A stretch of DNA of 64,000 nt from positions 1-64,000 of the forward strand of contig NBIV01000064.1 of assembly GCA_003194525.1 (NCBI GenBank), in the 5' to 3' direction. The translations under genes were made by a program, and so were the position numbers. The notes under the pieces were generated by a model. It ran no database searches. It was given only the letters and a program-made list of their open reading frames with translations, and was not told the DNA's origin. Source of the DNA: Gracilariopsis chorda (Eukaryota; Rhodophyta; Florideophyceae; Gracilariales; Gracilariaceae). This document shows positions 39,659 to 50,937 of this stretch, in pieces (within the stretch, counting starts at the first letter, position 1; each line of letters begins with the position of its first letter).

Positions 39659-41524
39659 GTGGACACCCGCACACTGTTGGAGAACAACCGAGCGATACTC
39701 GATGGATCCGACTGTTCGCATATCGGGAACCTGACAACCGGAGACCGAGGCGGAACTGTCAGTCGCATGATGATAGCGCGATTCAACCGCATACAGACCA
39801 CCGAAGACGCTCCCGATAGTGGCCCACAACAAATTACCGACCGGCCACGCGTTAACTACAACACCGCTCGAACGGAAGAAGAACCGTTCCCGGACGCTTC
39901 CCTGCTCGATCCGATCGACGCGGATCAGCACGCCGACATAGGAACATGCGTCGAAGTTAAGAAGAAGACAGCAACGGACAATGGACTACCCACCGAATAC
40001 CGGAAAACCATTTCTGACATCGTGGACGAACACGTCGACGTGTTTCGTACTGCTTTTTCCGCAGGACCACCGGCGCAAATCCGACCCCTAACGGTGGAAC
40101 TGGCTTCCAATTCCGCACTGGTCAAGGTCCGCCTGCGGAACTATTAAAGCGACCAGCGCGAATTTTTCAAGAAATTCGTCACATCTCTCGTCCGTAGCGG
40201 CATGGCGTATGCCAATCCCACAACCCCCTGGGCATGTGCACCCCTATTCGTACCGAAACCGGGTCTCGAAGTCCGATATCGGTTCACTGTTGATCTCCGA
40301 CCTGTCAACAAGTTCACGGTGAAACACCAATTTCCCATGCCCAACCTGGAGCACGAGCTGACTCGATTGTCCGAATCACGGTACTATGCAACTTACGACC
40401 TATCGCACTGCTATTGGCAGCTCGAACTGGATGAGGCTTCACAAGCCCTCCGGTCCTTCATCACACCGGACGGCGTTTATTCTCCAACCCGTGTGATGCA
40501 CGGCACGACTAACACCGTCACTCAACTGCAGTCCGCACTCTCGGAAATTTTACCGACTGGTCTCACGTCGCACTTCCTACACTGGCTGGACGACATTTTG
40601 CTGCACGACCCTACCATTGCCAGACTAATTCAATCTATCCGTCAACTCCTCGGTTTATGTGTTCGTAAGAACATCAAGCTGCACCCCGCCAAGTGCATTC
40701 TATTTGCCACCACGCTGCGGTGGTGTGGCCTACTCTTTTCCGCAGACGGTATTCGTTACGGTCCGCGTCGGCTAGAAGGCCTACTCAAAATGGAACCACC
40801 GCAAACCGGGGCCAACTTGCAACAATTTATCTGCGCGCTGCAATGGATCAAGAATAGAATCCCCGACTTTGCTGCTCTCGTTGTACCGTTACACGGATTC
40901 ATGGAGAAAATCTATTCTCGAGCCGGTAAACGTACCAAGCAGTCCGTATCACGGTACAAAATTTCCGCTTTCGGATGGGGCAAGGCCGAACAAGACGCCT
41001 TCGAGGCATGTAAGGCCGCCCTCGCCAAACAGGTCACTCTGTCTCACCGCGACGAGACAAAGCGCCTCTGCGTCTATACCGACGGGTCCAATACGGTCTG
41101 GTGCGGCATCCTTACTCAAGTTCCCCCGAAGGACCTTTCCAAACCGCATTCTGTACAGGCCCACGAACCGCTGGCCTTTCTGTCCGGACGGTTTTCGACC
41201 ACGCAGTACGGTTGATCTACACTCGAGAAGGAAGCGTACGCCGTACTGGCATCCCTCGACCGGATTCACTGGCTTGCTGCCACACCGTCCGGTTTTGATC
41301 TATACACGGACCATAACAACCTCATCTTTCTGTTTGATCCGTTATTAGGCGTCCCGGACTTATCGCAGACATCAATGCGCAAAGTTCTTCGCTGGGCCGT
41401 ACGGTTAAGCATGTACAACTACACATGCTTCCACATCCGCGGAACGGACAACGTATGGGGTGATCTACTAGGCCGTTGGTCCGCGCCCAGCATGGTTCGC
41501 AGACTCATCCGTATTCTGTAACTC
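39659..41524 (+). pseudogene. pol: RT and RNase H of element D
   Basis: Same frame as gag, with in-frame stops at 40,145 and 41,213. A linker (39,659-40,147) ends in an RT-proximal PPAQIRPLTVEL. RT (40,202 onward): MAYANPTTPWACAPLFVPK, VDLRPVNKFTV, YDLSHCYWQLEL and HWLDDILLH, the catalytic box with Trp in place of the usual Tyr (about 40,580-40,606). RNase H: YTDGSNTVW, LEKEAYAVLASLDR, YTDHNNLIFL and HIRGTDNVWGDLL. Trp-x-Asp-Asp boxes and a CHROMO-type tail recall Gypsy groups of oomycetes and algae, a family impression only. Confidence 0.85.
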
Positions 41525-42367
41525 CCGTTCTCATCTGCATAGGACTTCGAGTGGCCAACTGTAACGGCCCTCGTTACAACGCAAGAAGAAGCCGCACCGG
41601 ACCGACCGGCCAACCTAAACCGCGTGGACGGCATATAGAGAAATCCCAACAATGCCATTTGGGTCCCGGACTCCGCATCGGACTTGCAACTTCGCCTGTG
41701 CATCATCGCACATACTGGTCCGAGTGGACACCGTGGTCGGGCGTCGACCGAAACGGTCTTACGGAAGTACTACTTCTGGTCAACCATGACCTCCGACATT
41801 CGGTCCTTCGTGCGCGCTTGTATCCATTGTCTATCGACGACTGGAGGGGGAAAGGTACCGTGCCCATTCGGACCTGCCGTACACGGAACGAAGCTTAACG
41901 ACCTCCTACAGTTCGATTATTTCGAGATCAGACCGAGCCGGGCAGGAGAGAAGTACATGCTCCTCCTCCGCGATGACCACTCTGACTACAAGTGGATGTT
42001 TGCGTTCTCAGATACAGGGGCGGAGAATGCAGCAATGGGCATCATAGACTGGTTTGCCGCCTTCGGTGTACCGACCGGTCTCATGTCCGATGGACCTACA
42101 CACTTCCGAAACGAAACGGTACGCCTCACCCCCATAGGACTGAATACAGCAAATCACTTCACGCTGCCCTACTCTCCGTGGAGTAACGGTGCCGTCGAAC
42201 GGTTGGGCAGAGAGATTCTCAGAGGTTTCCGATCCGTCGTTTCGGAGTTACGGATGGACCTGAAGGAATGGCCCGACCTGCTACCTCTGGTTCAGAGCGT
42301 CCTCAACAGTGCACTGTCTCCGTCACGCAGAAATATCGCGCCAGACACGGCCCTCATGGTTATGTAA
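41525..42367 (+). pseudogene. pol: Integrase of element D
   Basis: The zinc module (HTGPSGHRGR...ACIHC) appears at about 41,700-41,835. The catalytic core has all three acidic residues: FDYFEI (Asp), MSDGPTHF (Asp) and NGAVERLGRE (Glu), in a clean stretch from 41,684 to the stop at 42,365. The segment from 41,525 to 41,683 has stops. The active-site integrity contrasts with the lost protease Asp. Confidence 0.85.
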
Positions 42368-42475
42368 CCCACTCCGCCTATCGGTACATTTCTAAGGACG
42401 GAAACGGCCAAGCCGATTACCATTTCCGAAGCGGAGCGCGAGCGCACCATAAACATTCATGCACTCAAGCAACGT

Positions 42476-43018
42476 GTGGCTGAGTTGCATCCGTTCGTCC
42501 GGGAATCGGTACAGAAGAACCAGGAACGATCCCGCCTCGCCGCATCTGCAGGCACACTACCGAATTTTACGGAAAGAGATTTTTTCCTAGTCGCCCACGA
42601 AGACTTCTTTGCAGGAGAAAAGCTTTGCCTCCGTTGGCACGGACCGAGACGGATCGTTAAGGGGCAAAGCGCCTACGTCTACCAAGTCGAAGATCTCCGT
42701 AATGGTGCTTTGGAAGACATACACGGCAGCCGTCTGAAGTTCTTCCGAGATTCGGATATGGATTCCCGCGTCATTCTGTCACATGCCCTGTCGTCCGAGA
42801 CCGGCATGCCTGTCGCAAGGCTAATGCGACTGGAAGAAACCGACGGTGGACAGCTGAAGGTTGTAGTTCGCTGGAAAGGACTACCGCATTCGGAGGACAC
42901 GCTGGAGCCGCTCACCCGCGTCTAGGAAGACGTACCGCAGATGCTTCTACGTCTCCGTCAGCGCAAGAACACGCCAAAACCGTTAGCGGACAAAGCACGC
43001 CACATGATTGCGCTCTGA
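42476..43018 (+). CDS. pol: Integrase C terminus and chromodomain of element D
   Basis: Same frame as the integrase. The first half is the tether region (ERDFFLVAHEDF, LRWHGPRRIV, YQVEDL...HGSRLKFF). Then comes a chromodomain-like block: VARLMRLEETDGGQLKVVVR, WKGLPHSEDTLEPLTRV, a TAG at 42,923-42,925, and EDVPQMLLRLRQRKN. The expected Thr-Trp-Glu-Pro has become Thr-Leu-Glu-Pro. The polypurine tract begins just after the final stop. Confidence 0.8.
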
Positions 43019-43028
43019 AAGAGGGGAG

Positions 43029-43221
43029 TGTAGGCAGACGCGCCGTGAGCTGTTTTTTACGGTCCATAACGCTGGTGTCCAGCAAGGACACCAGCCGCCG
43101 TCGCTGGCCGCCGCCGTAGAGCGTAGGTAGATGAGCCGGTAGATGGTAAAGCCTAACAGGCATCGAATATCGAATACCTCCCAACCCGTTCCGGCCGCTT
43201 CCCAGACCGCAACGGACTACA
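43029..43221 (+). repeat. 3' LTR of element D
   Basis: 193 bp partner of 37,944-38,136, followed directly by target duplication CCATA. Confidence 0.93.
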
Positions 43222-43226
43222 CCATA

Positions 43227-44249
43227 CCACCGGAGTTTCCCGTATCATTCATAATTCTTTCGAAGCAGAGTGGATGCCATTTGATTTGGTTCAACCACTT
43301 CTGTAGTGAATTGACCAGTATCAACTCGCATTTGCAAACGAATTCTTTGTTTCAATCAACTCTGATGCTTTCTTTGAAGGTTCTGGTTGCCAATGTTGAA
43401 AAACGCACTCGGTTGTTCGGCAGAAACCAAGTTCTAGGTTTGGATCTCCCAAAGACGCTGACAATCGTGCCAGAAAGCATTTCAGTGGCTGCTGGCCTTC
43501 TGTAGTGTTAAAATCCTAGATAGAAGAAGGCAAACGAGGGTGGTCGTGGTTTTCCTTTCTTGATAGGGTAGCGCAGTGACAAAACCACCGGTGATGAGTA
43601 CAAGATCAGGTTGTAAATCCAGGACTCACTTCACGACTAGCATACAGGTAGCACAGTGGCGTAGAAGCAAATGCGACACACAGAGCGATAGTGATGCTGA
43701 CGTGTAGGTTACTCAGACAAAATGTGAGCTACGGGTCACCGATAAGCAGTACAAAAGCCTTTCATGTAAAAAAAACATTAAAACGACCAGAACAGACAAG
43801 ACAAGACAAATGAGAGTCTTTATAAATGTGTTTGTCAGCACCATGATGTGCATGACTAGTATTACAAAAGTGTACGACTTTCCGATGGAGGTTATTGTGA
43901 AAAATGAATTCCTGATTCAGAGCCGAACTCTTGGTTGGGCGAGACTTATTGATAGGGATTACGCGGGCCCACTTACCTAAACAGGCTGCCGCCCGTCGTC
44001 CTTTTACTAGAATAAATATTTAGAAAAATAAATAAATAACTCAATATAAAAATAAGGGCGACAGTATCCCAAGAAAGGGTTGCCAGCAGCCTTATATGTG
44101 CGTCATCAGTACTCCTACTAGCAGTGTCCAATTATAATGAATTACAATTGTGCCAAACCCAACCCATTGCGAAATGACTGCTCATGTACATATGTAGCGT
44201 CACCACTCAGTACGGGGTATGTAGGAATAGGATATTCCTACAAGTACCG
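43227..44249. other. Unassigned interval between D and E
   Basis: No gene recognised. A 120-codon plus frame runs out of the D LTR to 43,505 without motifs. There is an A/T-rich run with AAATA repeats at about 44,008-44,055. Confidence 0.35.
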
Positions 44250-44326
44250 CGAATGGCCTTGCTCTACATCTTGGAATAGGACACCTCAGCGAAGGGGACG
44301 AGAACTCCATAAACGCTGAGCGTAAT

Positions 44327-45949
44327 TTGCATCCCGACTGTGAAGCAGAACGAACTACGGAAACCCATGCGCTACCACCTGTTTCAGAACAGGCAAATCC
44401 TATAGAAAAACTCGAAAAGCACGACGTGGATCATGTCCCCGACTCTCACCTTGAGAAGCTAAGGGATATGCTTTGTGAGTTCACGCCCATGTTGGAGTGT
44501 TCTCTTGGAACAATATTCGTAACGGAGCATCATATTCATTTGCTACCGAACACTCGGCCATGTGCACAACTTCCCTATCGGACTGTACCAAAAGCACATA
44601 AAAAGATAAACTCTCAATTTGAGGAAACCTTACGGCCTGGCGTCACTGAACCCACTCACTCACCCTAGGCTTCGCCAGTCGTCTTCGTTCTGAAATTTTA
44701 TGAATCCTGGAGATTTTGTATCCACTGCTGACGACTTAACACAGTTACCGTCAGAGATGGTTACACAATCACGAGCATGGACAAGTACATCGAATCTCTT
44801 GGGAGTGCTACGTTGTTCAACGCTAATGACGCCATTTGTGGTCATTGGCAATTCCTTATCTGAAAGGAGGACCGCGACAAAACCGCGTTTGTTTGTCTTC
44901 AAGGACTATATAGTTTCAAATGAATGCTCTCGGGGTTAACCAATGCACCTGCTACATTTCAAGTTGCCATAGAAATTCTATTGGCTAGGTTCAATTGGAC
45001 AGGCTGCGTGATGTATCTCGAAGATATAATGGTGTTCCCCAACAACTTCGATGATTACATAATAATGGGAGGAACGTCATGCGCGTGCTGCGTAATGCAG
45101 ATATTACGCTCAAACTCAAGACGTGCAAATTCTGTATCGATTTTGTGAAATATCTTGTACATATAATCTGCCCTGGACAGCTCTCGATAGGCGAGGTAAG
45201 AGTTAAGTCGCTGAAGAACCCGGAACATCCAACTACGTAAAAGGAACTCCGATGACCTCTCGGACTTGATAACGTATATCTTCGGTTTGTCCCGAATTTT
45301 GCGGAGCTTGCGACAGCTTTGAACGCCCTCCTAAATAAGAGACAACCAGTTAAGCTGGAAAATTTTGGCAACGCAGAAGCGTCTGCTTTTACAGCTCTCA
45401 TGAACACTGTGACGTCTCCACCAATATTGCCACGACCAAGTCTTGGTTTACCCTATGAAGTAGATACTGACTTCAGTAATAAAAAGGTTTGTTGTGCGCT
45501 ATTTCAAGTGATCGAAAACCGTGGACAATACCCAATCGGATATTGGTCTTGGGACTTGAACGTGTGCAAAGGTAACTACTTGGTTAAGGAAAAAGAGTGG
45601 CTCGCCATGGTATGGACGCTTGCCACCCTTAGACCATATCTTATGGGAACTAATTTTTAGATACATACGGATCACTCCTGCCTCCGTTGTCTCAGAGAGA
45701 TGGCCGAACCGTCGGGATTCCTCAAATGTTTGCACCTCTGACGTTCAGAATTTGGCTTCGAAGTGCTTTTAAAAAAATGGAGCGCTTAACGTGCAAGCTG
45801 ACGAACTAACCCACCTGGGAACCACTGCAGAAGCAACATTTGTCGATGATCTCGAGATACCGTAGTCTGTGGTAAAGAAATATGAACAGAATACAAAGGA
45901 TTGTTCAGACGACATCTGTGACGATTTTCTCGCTTCTGGGATTTGGGTG
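44327..45949 (+). pseudogene. RT and RNase H of element E
   Basis: Opens with DHVPDSHLEKLRDMLCEF, matching DVPESHCDKLRTILREF before the RT of B. RT follows with LPYRTVPKAHKK, then frameshifts, LTNAPATFQVAIEILLARF and YLED (45,014-45,025), where the second position of the catalytic Asp pair has become Glu-Asp. RNase H: VDTDFSNKKVCCALFQ, VKEKEWLAMVWTLATLRPYL. The end (DDLEIP...DDFLASGI) matches the RNase H-integrase linker of B, where the insertion of C and F begins. Confidence 0.8.
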
Positions 45950-46602
45950 TGTTAGAATTAGTTATCATTTACCTTTCTTTGAATAGCGTTGGCTCTAGCA
46001 TCAGTTGTAATGTGCACAAACCAGCTAGTTTTATTCTAGTCGATCTCCTGAAGAGATCAGTTACCCATTCGTCATGTCAAACTGGCCTCAAAGCCGAGTT
46101 GACATCTTCGAGGCACCCTGTCAATATGACATGACAACATGTTCATGAAACAGATGTCTTAGTTGACCACGTGGACATATTGGCTCTAAAGTACACGTTG
46201 CATACTATTCATAACGTTGACAGACAGTTCACACGGTACAGCAGGGATCTAACGGTCATGGAAGAATCCCAAGGGAGTCGTGCCAAGTCATCACTGGCAG
46301 CCTGGGTCCATGCCAGATAATCAAAGACCACGTCTGATGACAAGTGATAAGCATTGATGAAATTTTTCAAGTCTCCAAACGCCTAGATCCGGCACTGAAC
46401 CCCGATAAACCAGTCGCGTACGGAGACCAGCACGAACACCAAGCATCATACCGTTTACCTCGGAAGAATTCTCATCGACTAGTGCCACTAATAGAACTAG
46501 ACTAGAAACTCTAATTTAACTCCGATGGATGATCCGAACTTCTAACTCGGATATCACCATCGACTTCCAACCATTTCAACCACTGAAAATCTGTTCCTAA
46601 CA
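45950..46602 (+). repeat. 5' LTR of element C
   Basis: 653 bp, similar throughout to 52,872-53,526. The terminal six bases TGTTAG and CTAACA are perfect inverted repeats. Confidence 0.94.
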
Positions 46603-46603
46603 T

Positions 46604-46613
46604 TGGTAGCATC
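46604..46613 (+). promoter_or_regulatory. Primer binding site of element C
   Basis: TGGTAGCATC, identical to the ten bases in element A. The two elements are otherwise unlike, which supports a common tRNA primer. Confidence 0.65.
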
Positions 46614-47875
46614 GCAAATATGTATTGCGCTTACCTGAAACTGGTAACCATCCAGCCTTGGTGGATTTTGCTACACAAAACTCCCCAAGTTTGGATGAGC
46701 CACAGAGATCCAGATCATACTGATTGTTGATTTCTGACAAATTGTATGTGTCTAGTGAGCCCAATACCCCGATCCAGGTTACCGCCGTCCTCGCCGTAGG
46801 TGTACACCGACATATCCTCCGAACCACTGTGAACACCGCCGCTGCCGGCACCCGTGAGCTTCGCCGACCCTGGAACCCCCGTAGCTCACCGCAGCTTCTC
46901 CTTCGAACCCCGTACGCCTTCACCCGAACCAGTCAACAACCACGTTTCGCTTGAACCCCGGACGCCTCGTAGTTCACCACCATCCCCACAGCCCATGGAC
47001 ATAGCCCCAGAAGCCTCAGACGAACGTCAACCAATTTCAATTGTGGACAAACCTACAGTAGTCCAAACAGTCGGGGAACGTATTCGTCAAGCATACGGCT
47101 CCGCTAATCAGAACAGCAGACGTGTCCTGTCGATCAGTGACGCCGGAAACATCAACCTCTACTGTTTGGCAAACGATCGTATTCGTCGCTAGAGAAAGCG
47201 TACACTTCGCCACCGGCTTGGTACACCTAGGTGTGACGACTGCAATTTCCGCTTCAACAGCCGCGTACAACATGAGGAACACCTCCATGGAACCAAACAT
47301 AAAAATAAGGTGTTGTCAAAAAACGTCATCACCTGGTTGTTTTATTTGCCTTATACCGTCGTTCAACAACTCGAAGCATTACGAGCACCACTGCAGAAGT
47401 AACAAGCATTGTCTGAGTAAAGAAAAGAAACAAAGGCGTTAACAGAATCACTTCAATAGCCGTTTTTACCCCGGTAAAAACAGTTCAGCAAAAAATAAAA
47501 ACTGGTCGTTCTACCCTTCAAGCTACCGTTTGTCGCTGTGTTCAACCTCCCACTGCGCCAAGTTTACCGAGCTATATCATGGGAGAAGTAGCCGTACAGT
47601 TCTTACTATCTTCCCAATCTCTTGACCCCTGGTAACCTCAGCTGAAGGAACTCTACTTTAGCCACTCCAACACGCTTCCACGTTCTTCCAGCGAGGGGAT
47701 TCGAACTCCAGAACTCGAACTTCTGATTGAATGCTTGAAACCACTCTATCACATCTTAATGTTTTCTTCTGGCAGAATTCCGAAAAAATCCGCATTATAA
47801 TTAACCAGACCCAAATTTTTGGCCAGAAATTCCGATCCATTTGGCAAGGTTTCTTGTTTCACTTGATTCTGCGCA
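46614..47875. other. Long leader of element C
   Basis: About 1.26 kb between primer site and gag. It includes a Pro/Ser-rich plus-strand frame (46,854-47,192) with repeated EPRTPSP-like units (EPRTPSPEP, EPRTPRSSPPSP), which may be a remnant of an N-terminal gag extension. A tRNA-like T-arm at about 47,690-47,710 is discussed under rejected items. Confidence 0.4.
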
Positions 47876-48760
47876 ATGTCGAGCACTCCGAGCAATACAG
47901 CACCCTCACCAAATCGCCACAGAAACCACATTATCCAACATCTTGGACGAGCGCAGGAAGATACACGTGGTAGAATGGAAAGACTGGAAAGAGAAGCCCA
48001 ACAGAAGATCTCATCGCTCGAGTCCGCTCTCACCCTTCTCCTGAGTCCTAGAGGCGAATTGTCTTCCCCCTAAAAGATCAATAAACCCTCTGTGTTTACT
48101 GGAAAGCAGAACATTGATAGTTGGATCACACATGTCCGGAACTATCTGGAAGGAACCTCAGACGGCAAAGCATTCCCGATAGCGCTCTGCTATATTGGTG
48201 GAGCAGTTCACGAGTGGTACCTCGGCCAACTGAAAATTGGAACAGACTTCACCACACTTGAATAGCTATTTGACAGTCTGGAGACCCGCCTCAGAATAGT
48301 GAACAAGGAAAACTTGCTGGTGATAAACTGAGCAAGTGGAAACAAGTGAAGGACTTCCAGCAGTACAATGAGGATTTTCTGCAGATCATACTGGATATTC
48401 CCAATATCAATATGGAAGAACAGGTAGACAAATACAAAAGAGGACTGAAGAGCTTTATTTGGAAAGGGCTTTGTACCAAGGAATACAACTCTGTCACAGA
48501 CGCGATGAAAGATGCGGAAAGAGTCGAGTCAGCGAACAAAAGAGGGGGTTCCAGTATATTTGGCAGACTAACGGGCGACCACCGGCATAAAAATGGACCC
48601 GTACCAATAGAAGTTGGAAACCTGAAGTTATAGAAGCTTACCGCAGAAGCCATAGAACACTGCCACAAGAACAGACTTTGTTTTCGTTGCAGAGGACCAG
48701 GGCACAAAGCAAACGACCCGCGCTGCCCAAAATACTCGCAGTAGAACTGACTCACATGTC
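47876..48760 (+). pseudogene. gag: Gag of element C
   Basis: Starts at ATG 47,876 (MSSTPSNTAPSPNRHRN) with a short coiled coil (RMERLEREAQQKISSLESAL), a stop at 48,071, then the capsid core (FTGKQNIDSWITHVRNYLEG, GGAVHEWY), a frameshift near 48,330, QYNEDFLQIILDIPN and a zinc knuckle CFRCRGPGHKANDPRC (48,680-48,727). The HEWY and KxF...W patterns are typical of Retrotrans_gag. At least three disruptions make it nonfunctional. Confidence 0.8.
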
Positions 48761-48929
48761 CTCAGTTACAGTTGGAACCGCCTCACCCACAGAAACAACC
48801 AAGATCCCTACGACTTATATCAAGGTCGAAGAACGCACGGAACACCCGAGGGCAAATAACAAATTAGACCACAAGAAATACAGACTTTTAAAGTCAAAAC
48901 TTGCATTACCATTTTAAACCCCAGCCCCA

Positions 48930-49270
48930 GGACTGTTACCTGCGCAAGTACGCGTAGACGGAAAAATCTGTAAAGTGTTCTTTGATAACGGATCCCAAAT
49001 CATCTACCTTTCAAAGTCTTTCGTTAAACGCGTGGGCATTCCAACAGTCAAAACGAACTACCAAGCAGAGATGGCGACTGGATCAACTACCATTCTAGAG
49101 AGAGACTGATAAAGATGGTGTCACACTGGAAATAAGACACCTCAAAGAGAAGAGACGGTTTGCCATCTGCCCATTGTACGGATATGACGCAATCCTTGGG
49201 AAAAACTGGCTTCACCAGTACAACCCCGATATCAACCACCGAACCAACGTCATATCATTTTCCCACGAAA
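48930..49270 (+). pseudogene. Protease of element C
   Basis: Retropepsin-like: VRVDGKICKVFFDNGSQIIY with active-site triplet Asp-Asn-Gly (48,984-48,992) instead of Asp-Ser/Thr-Gly, then a frameshift, and YGYDAILGKNWLHQYNPDI, the usual late -ILG--WL block. The Asn substitution is probably inactivating. Confidence 0.75.
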
Positions 49271-49434
49271 ATTAACAAGTTGTCATTAACGATACGTGGA
49301 AACGAAGGAACAACATCACAACAATCAACACTATCAAGATATGCATACAGAAGAAGTTACCAGTATTTGCGGTTCTTGTATGCACAAAAAATGAAGCAGA
49401 AAATACAGAGGTACAAACCTCCAACCTAAGGTCA

Positions 49435-50937
49435 TTGTTAGGTGAATTTGAAGATGTATTTCCAGACCAACTCCCAAAATCACTACCCCCGAAGCGAGAA
49501 CAAGACCTTCATATTGACCCACTGCCAGTCTCTACGCCAATCAAGAAAGCAGTATATCGAATTTCAGATAAACAACTTACAGAACTACGTAAGCAGCTCG
49601 ATGAACTACTTCAACAGAGTTACATCCGACCAATTTCAAGCCCTTGGGGTGCACCTGTACTATTGGTCGCCAAGAAAGATGGAGAATTGAGAGTATGCAT
49701 TGACTAAAGAGGATTAAACAAACTAACTGTGAAGAATAGCTACCCCATACCCCGGGTTGTTGACATATTGGACCAGCTAAGTGGCGCTAGAATAATTTCA
49801 AAAATAGATCTTCGTTCAGGGTATCATCAAATAAGACCTTCCTAACAGTCAATCCTGAGAACAGCCTTCCGTAAAAGATACGGTCACTTTGAGTTCCTCG
49901 TACTTCCTTTTGTTCTTACCAATGCACCAACTTCAGTTATGAGCCTGAGGGATACGGTACTAAGAGAATACATACACGTGTCCGTCTTAGTATATGTAGA
50001 TGACATTCTTATCTATAGTAAGAACAATGAAGAGCGTTTGAAGCATCTCAGATGTGTACTCAACACACTTCGTGAGCACAAGCTTTATGGGATGTTTTCA
50101 AAGTGTGAATTCATGAAGCAGCAGAAAGTTGAGTATCTCGGATGCATTGTGAGTGCAGAAGGCATATCTTTCGAAGCGCACAAGGTTGATGCAATCTTGA
50201 ATTGGAGTACACCTAAAACCAAGACTGACGTCCATGCTTTCCTGGGATTAGTAAACTACTACCAAAGGTTTATCAAGAACTGTTCCAAAATATCGAACCT
50301 TTTGACCAAACTATGCGGAAAATCTGAATTTTAATGGAAACAAGAACAAGCTGAAAGTTTTGATTCCTTGAAGAAAGCTATCACGAGAACCCCAGTAATA
50401 AGGCACTTCGACCCAAAATTACGCATCATCGTGACTACCGACGCTTCTCAATATTCCCTTGTAGCCGTTATGGAACAGGTTTAAAACTATGTTAAACGAC
50501 CTGCAACATTTTCATCAAGAACATTAAAAGCCGCCGAACAACGTTACGCAGACCACGAAAGAGAACTCTTCGGAGTAATAGACACGTTGAGGACATGGAG
50601 AGTGTACTTTCGTGGCCAAAAATTTACAATTTACTCTGATCATTACCCTTTGAAGTATCTAGAATCTCAATCGAACCTGTCTCAAAGACAGATACGCTGG
50701 CTGGAAAGAATTGTTGAGTTTGACTTTTGTTTTCAACCGATCAAAGAGAAGTCTGACTTTGTCGCAGATGCTCTTTCAATATACGCAAAACACGCTGAGA
50801 ACCCTGAAGTAATTAACCGGTCACTATTTCAGAAAGCAATTCTCAGAACCTTCAAAGTCAATGGTATATCCCAGCTTGGTGAAGTACCCAAAAAGGATAC
50901 GCGCGCATTCATCAACGGATATATGAACGACAAGTAA
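49435..50937 (+). pseudogene. pol: RT and RNase H of element C
   Basis: [56 protein letters not shown] and YVDD (49,993-50,004). RNase H: VTTDASQYSLVAVM, ERELFGVIDTLRTWRVYF, YSDHYPLKYL and ADALSIYAK. In-frame stops occur at about 49,705, 49,842, 50,332 and 50,482, and no large deletion is evident. The catalytic YVDD and D-E-D residues of RNase H are present. Confidence 0.88.

Larger units (their letters stand above)
37944..43221 (+). mobile_element. Compact Ty3/Gypsy retrotransposon D
   Basis: 5.3 kb with very short LTRs (193 bp each: 37,944-38,136 and 43,029-43,221), ends TGTAG/CTACA and perfect target duplication CCATA (37,939-37,943 and 43,222-43,226). A purine tract (about 43,018-43,028) precedes the 3' LTR; no TGG-type primer site follows the 5' LTR. 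Gag, protease, RT, RNase H, integrase and chromodomain lie mainly in one plus-strand frame, broken by stops. About 17 LTR differences by eye (near 9%) make it older than A, B and C. Codon use is GC-richer than in A and C. It lies 50 bp after solo LTR G. Confidence 0.93.

Noticed and set aside
47660..47756. tRNA-like sequence on the minus strand (T-arm GGAGTTCGAATCC, D-arm-like GAGTGGTTTCAAGC)
   Set aside because: The 5' acceptor strand does not pair with the 3' CCTCGCTGG and the anticodon stem does not form. At best a tRNA-derived relic in the leader of element C.
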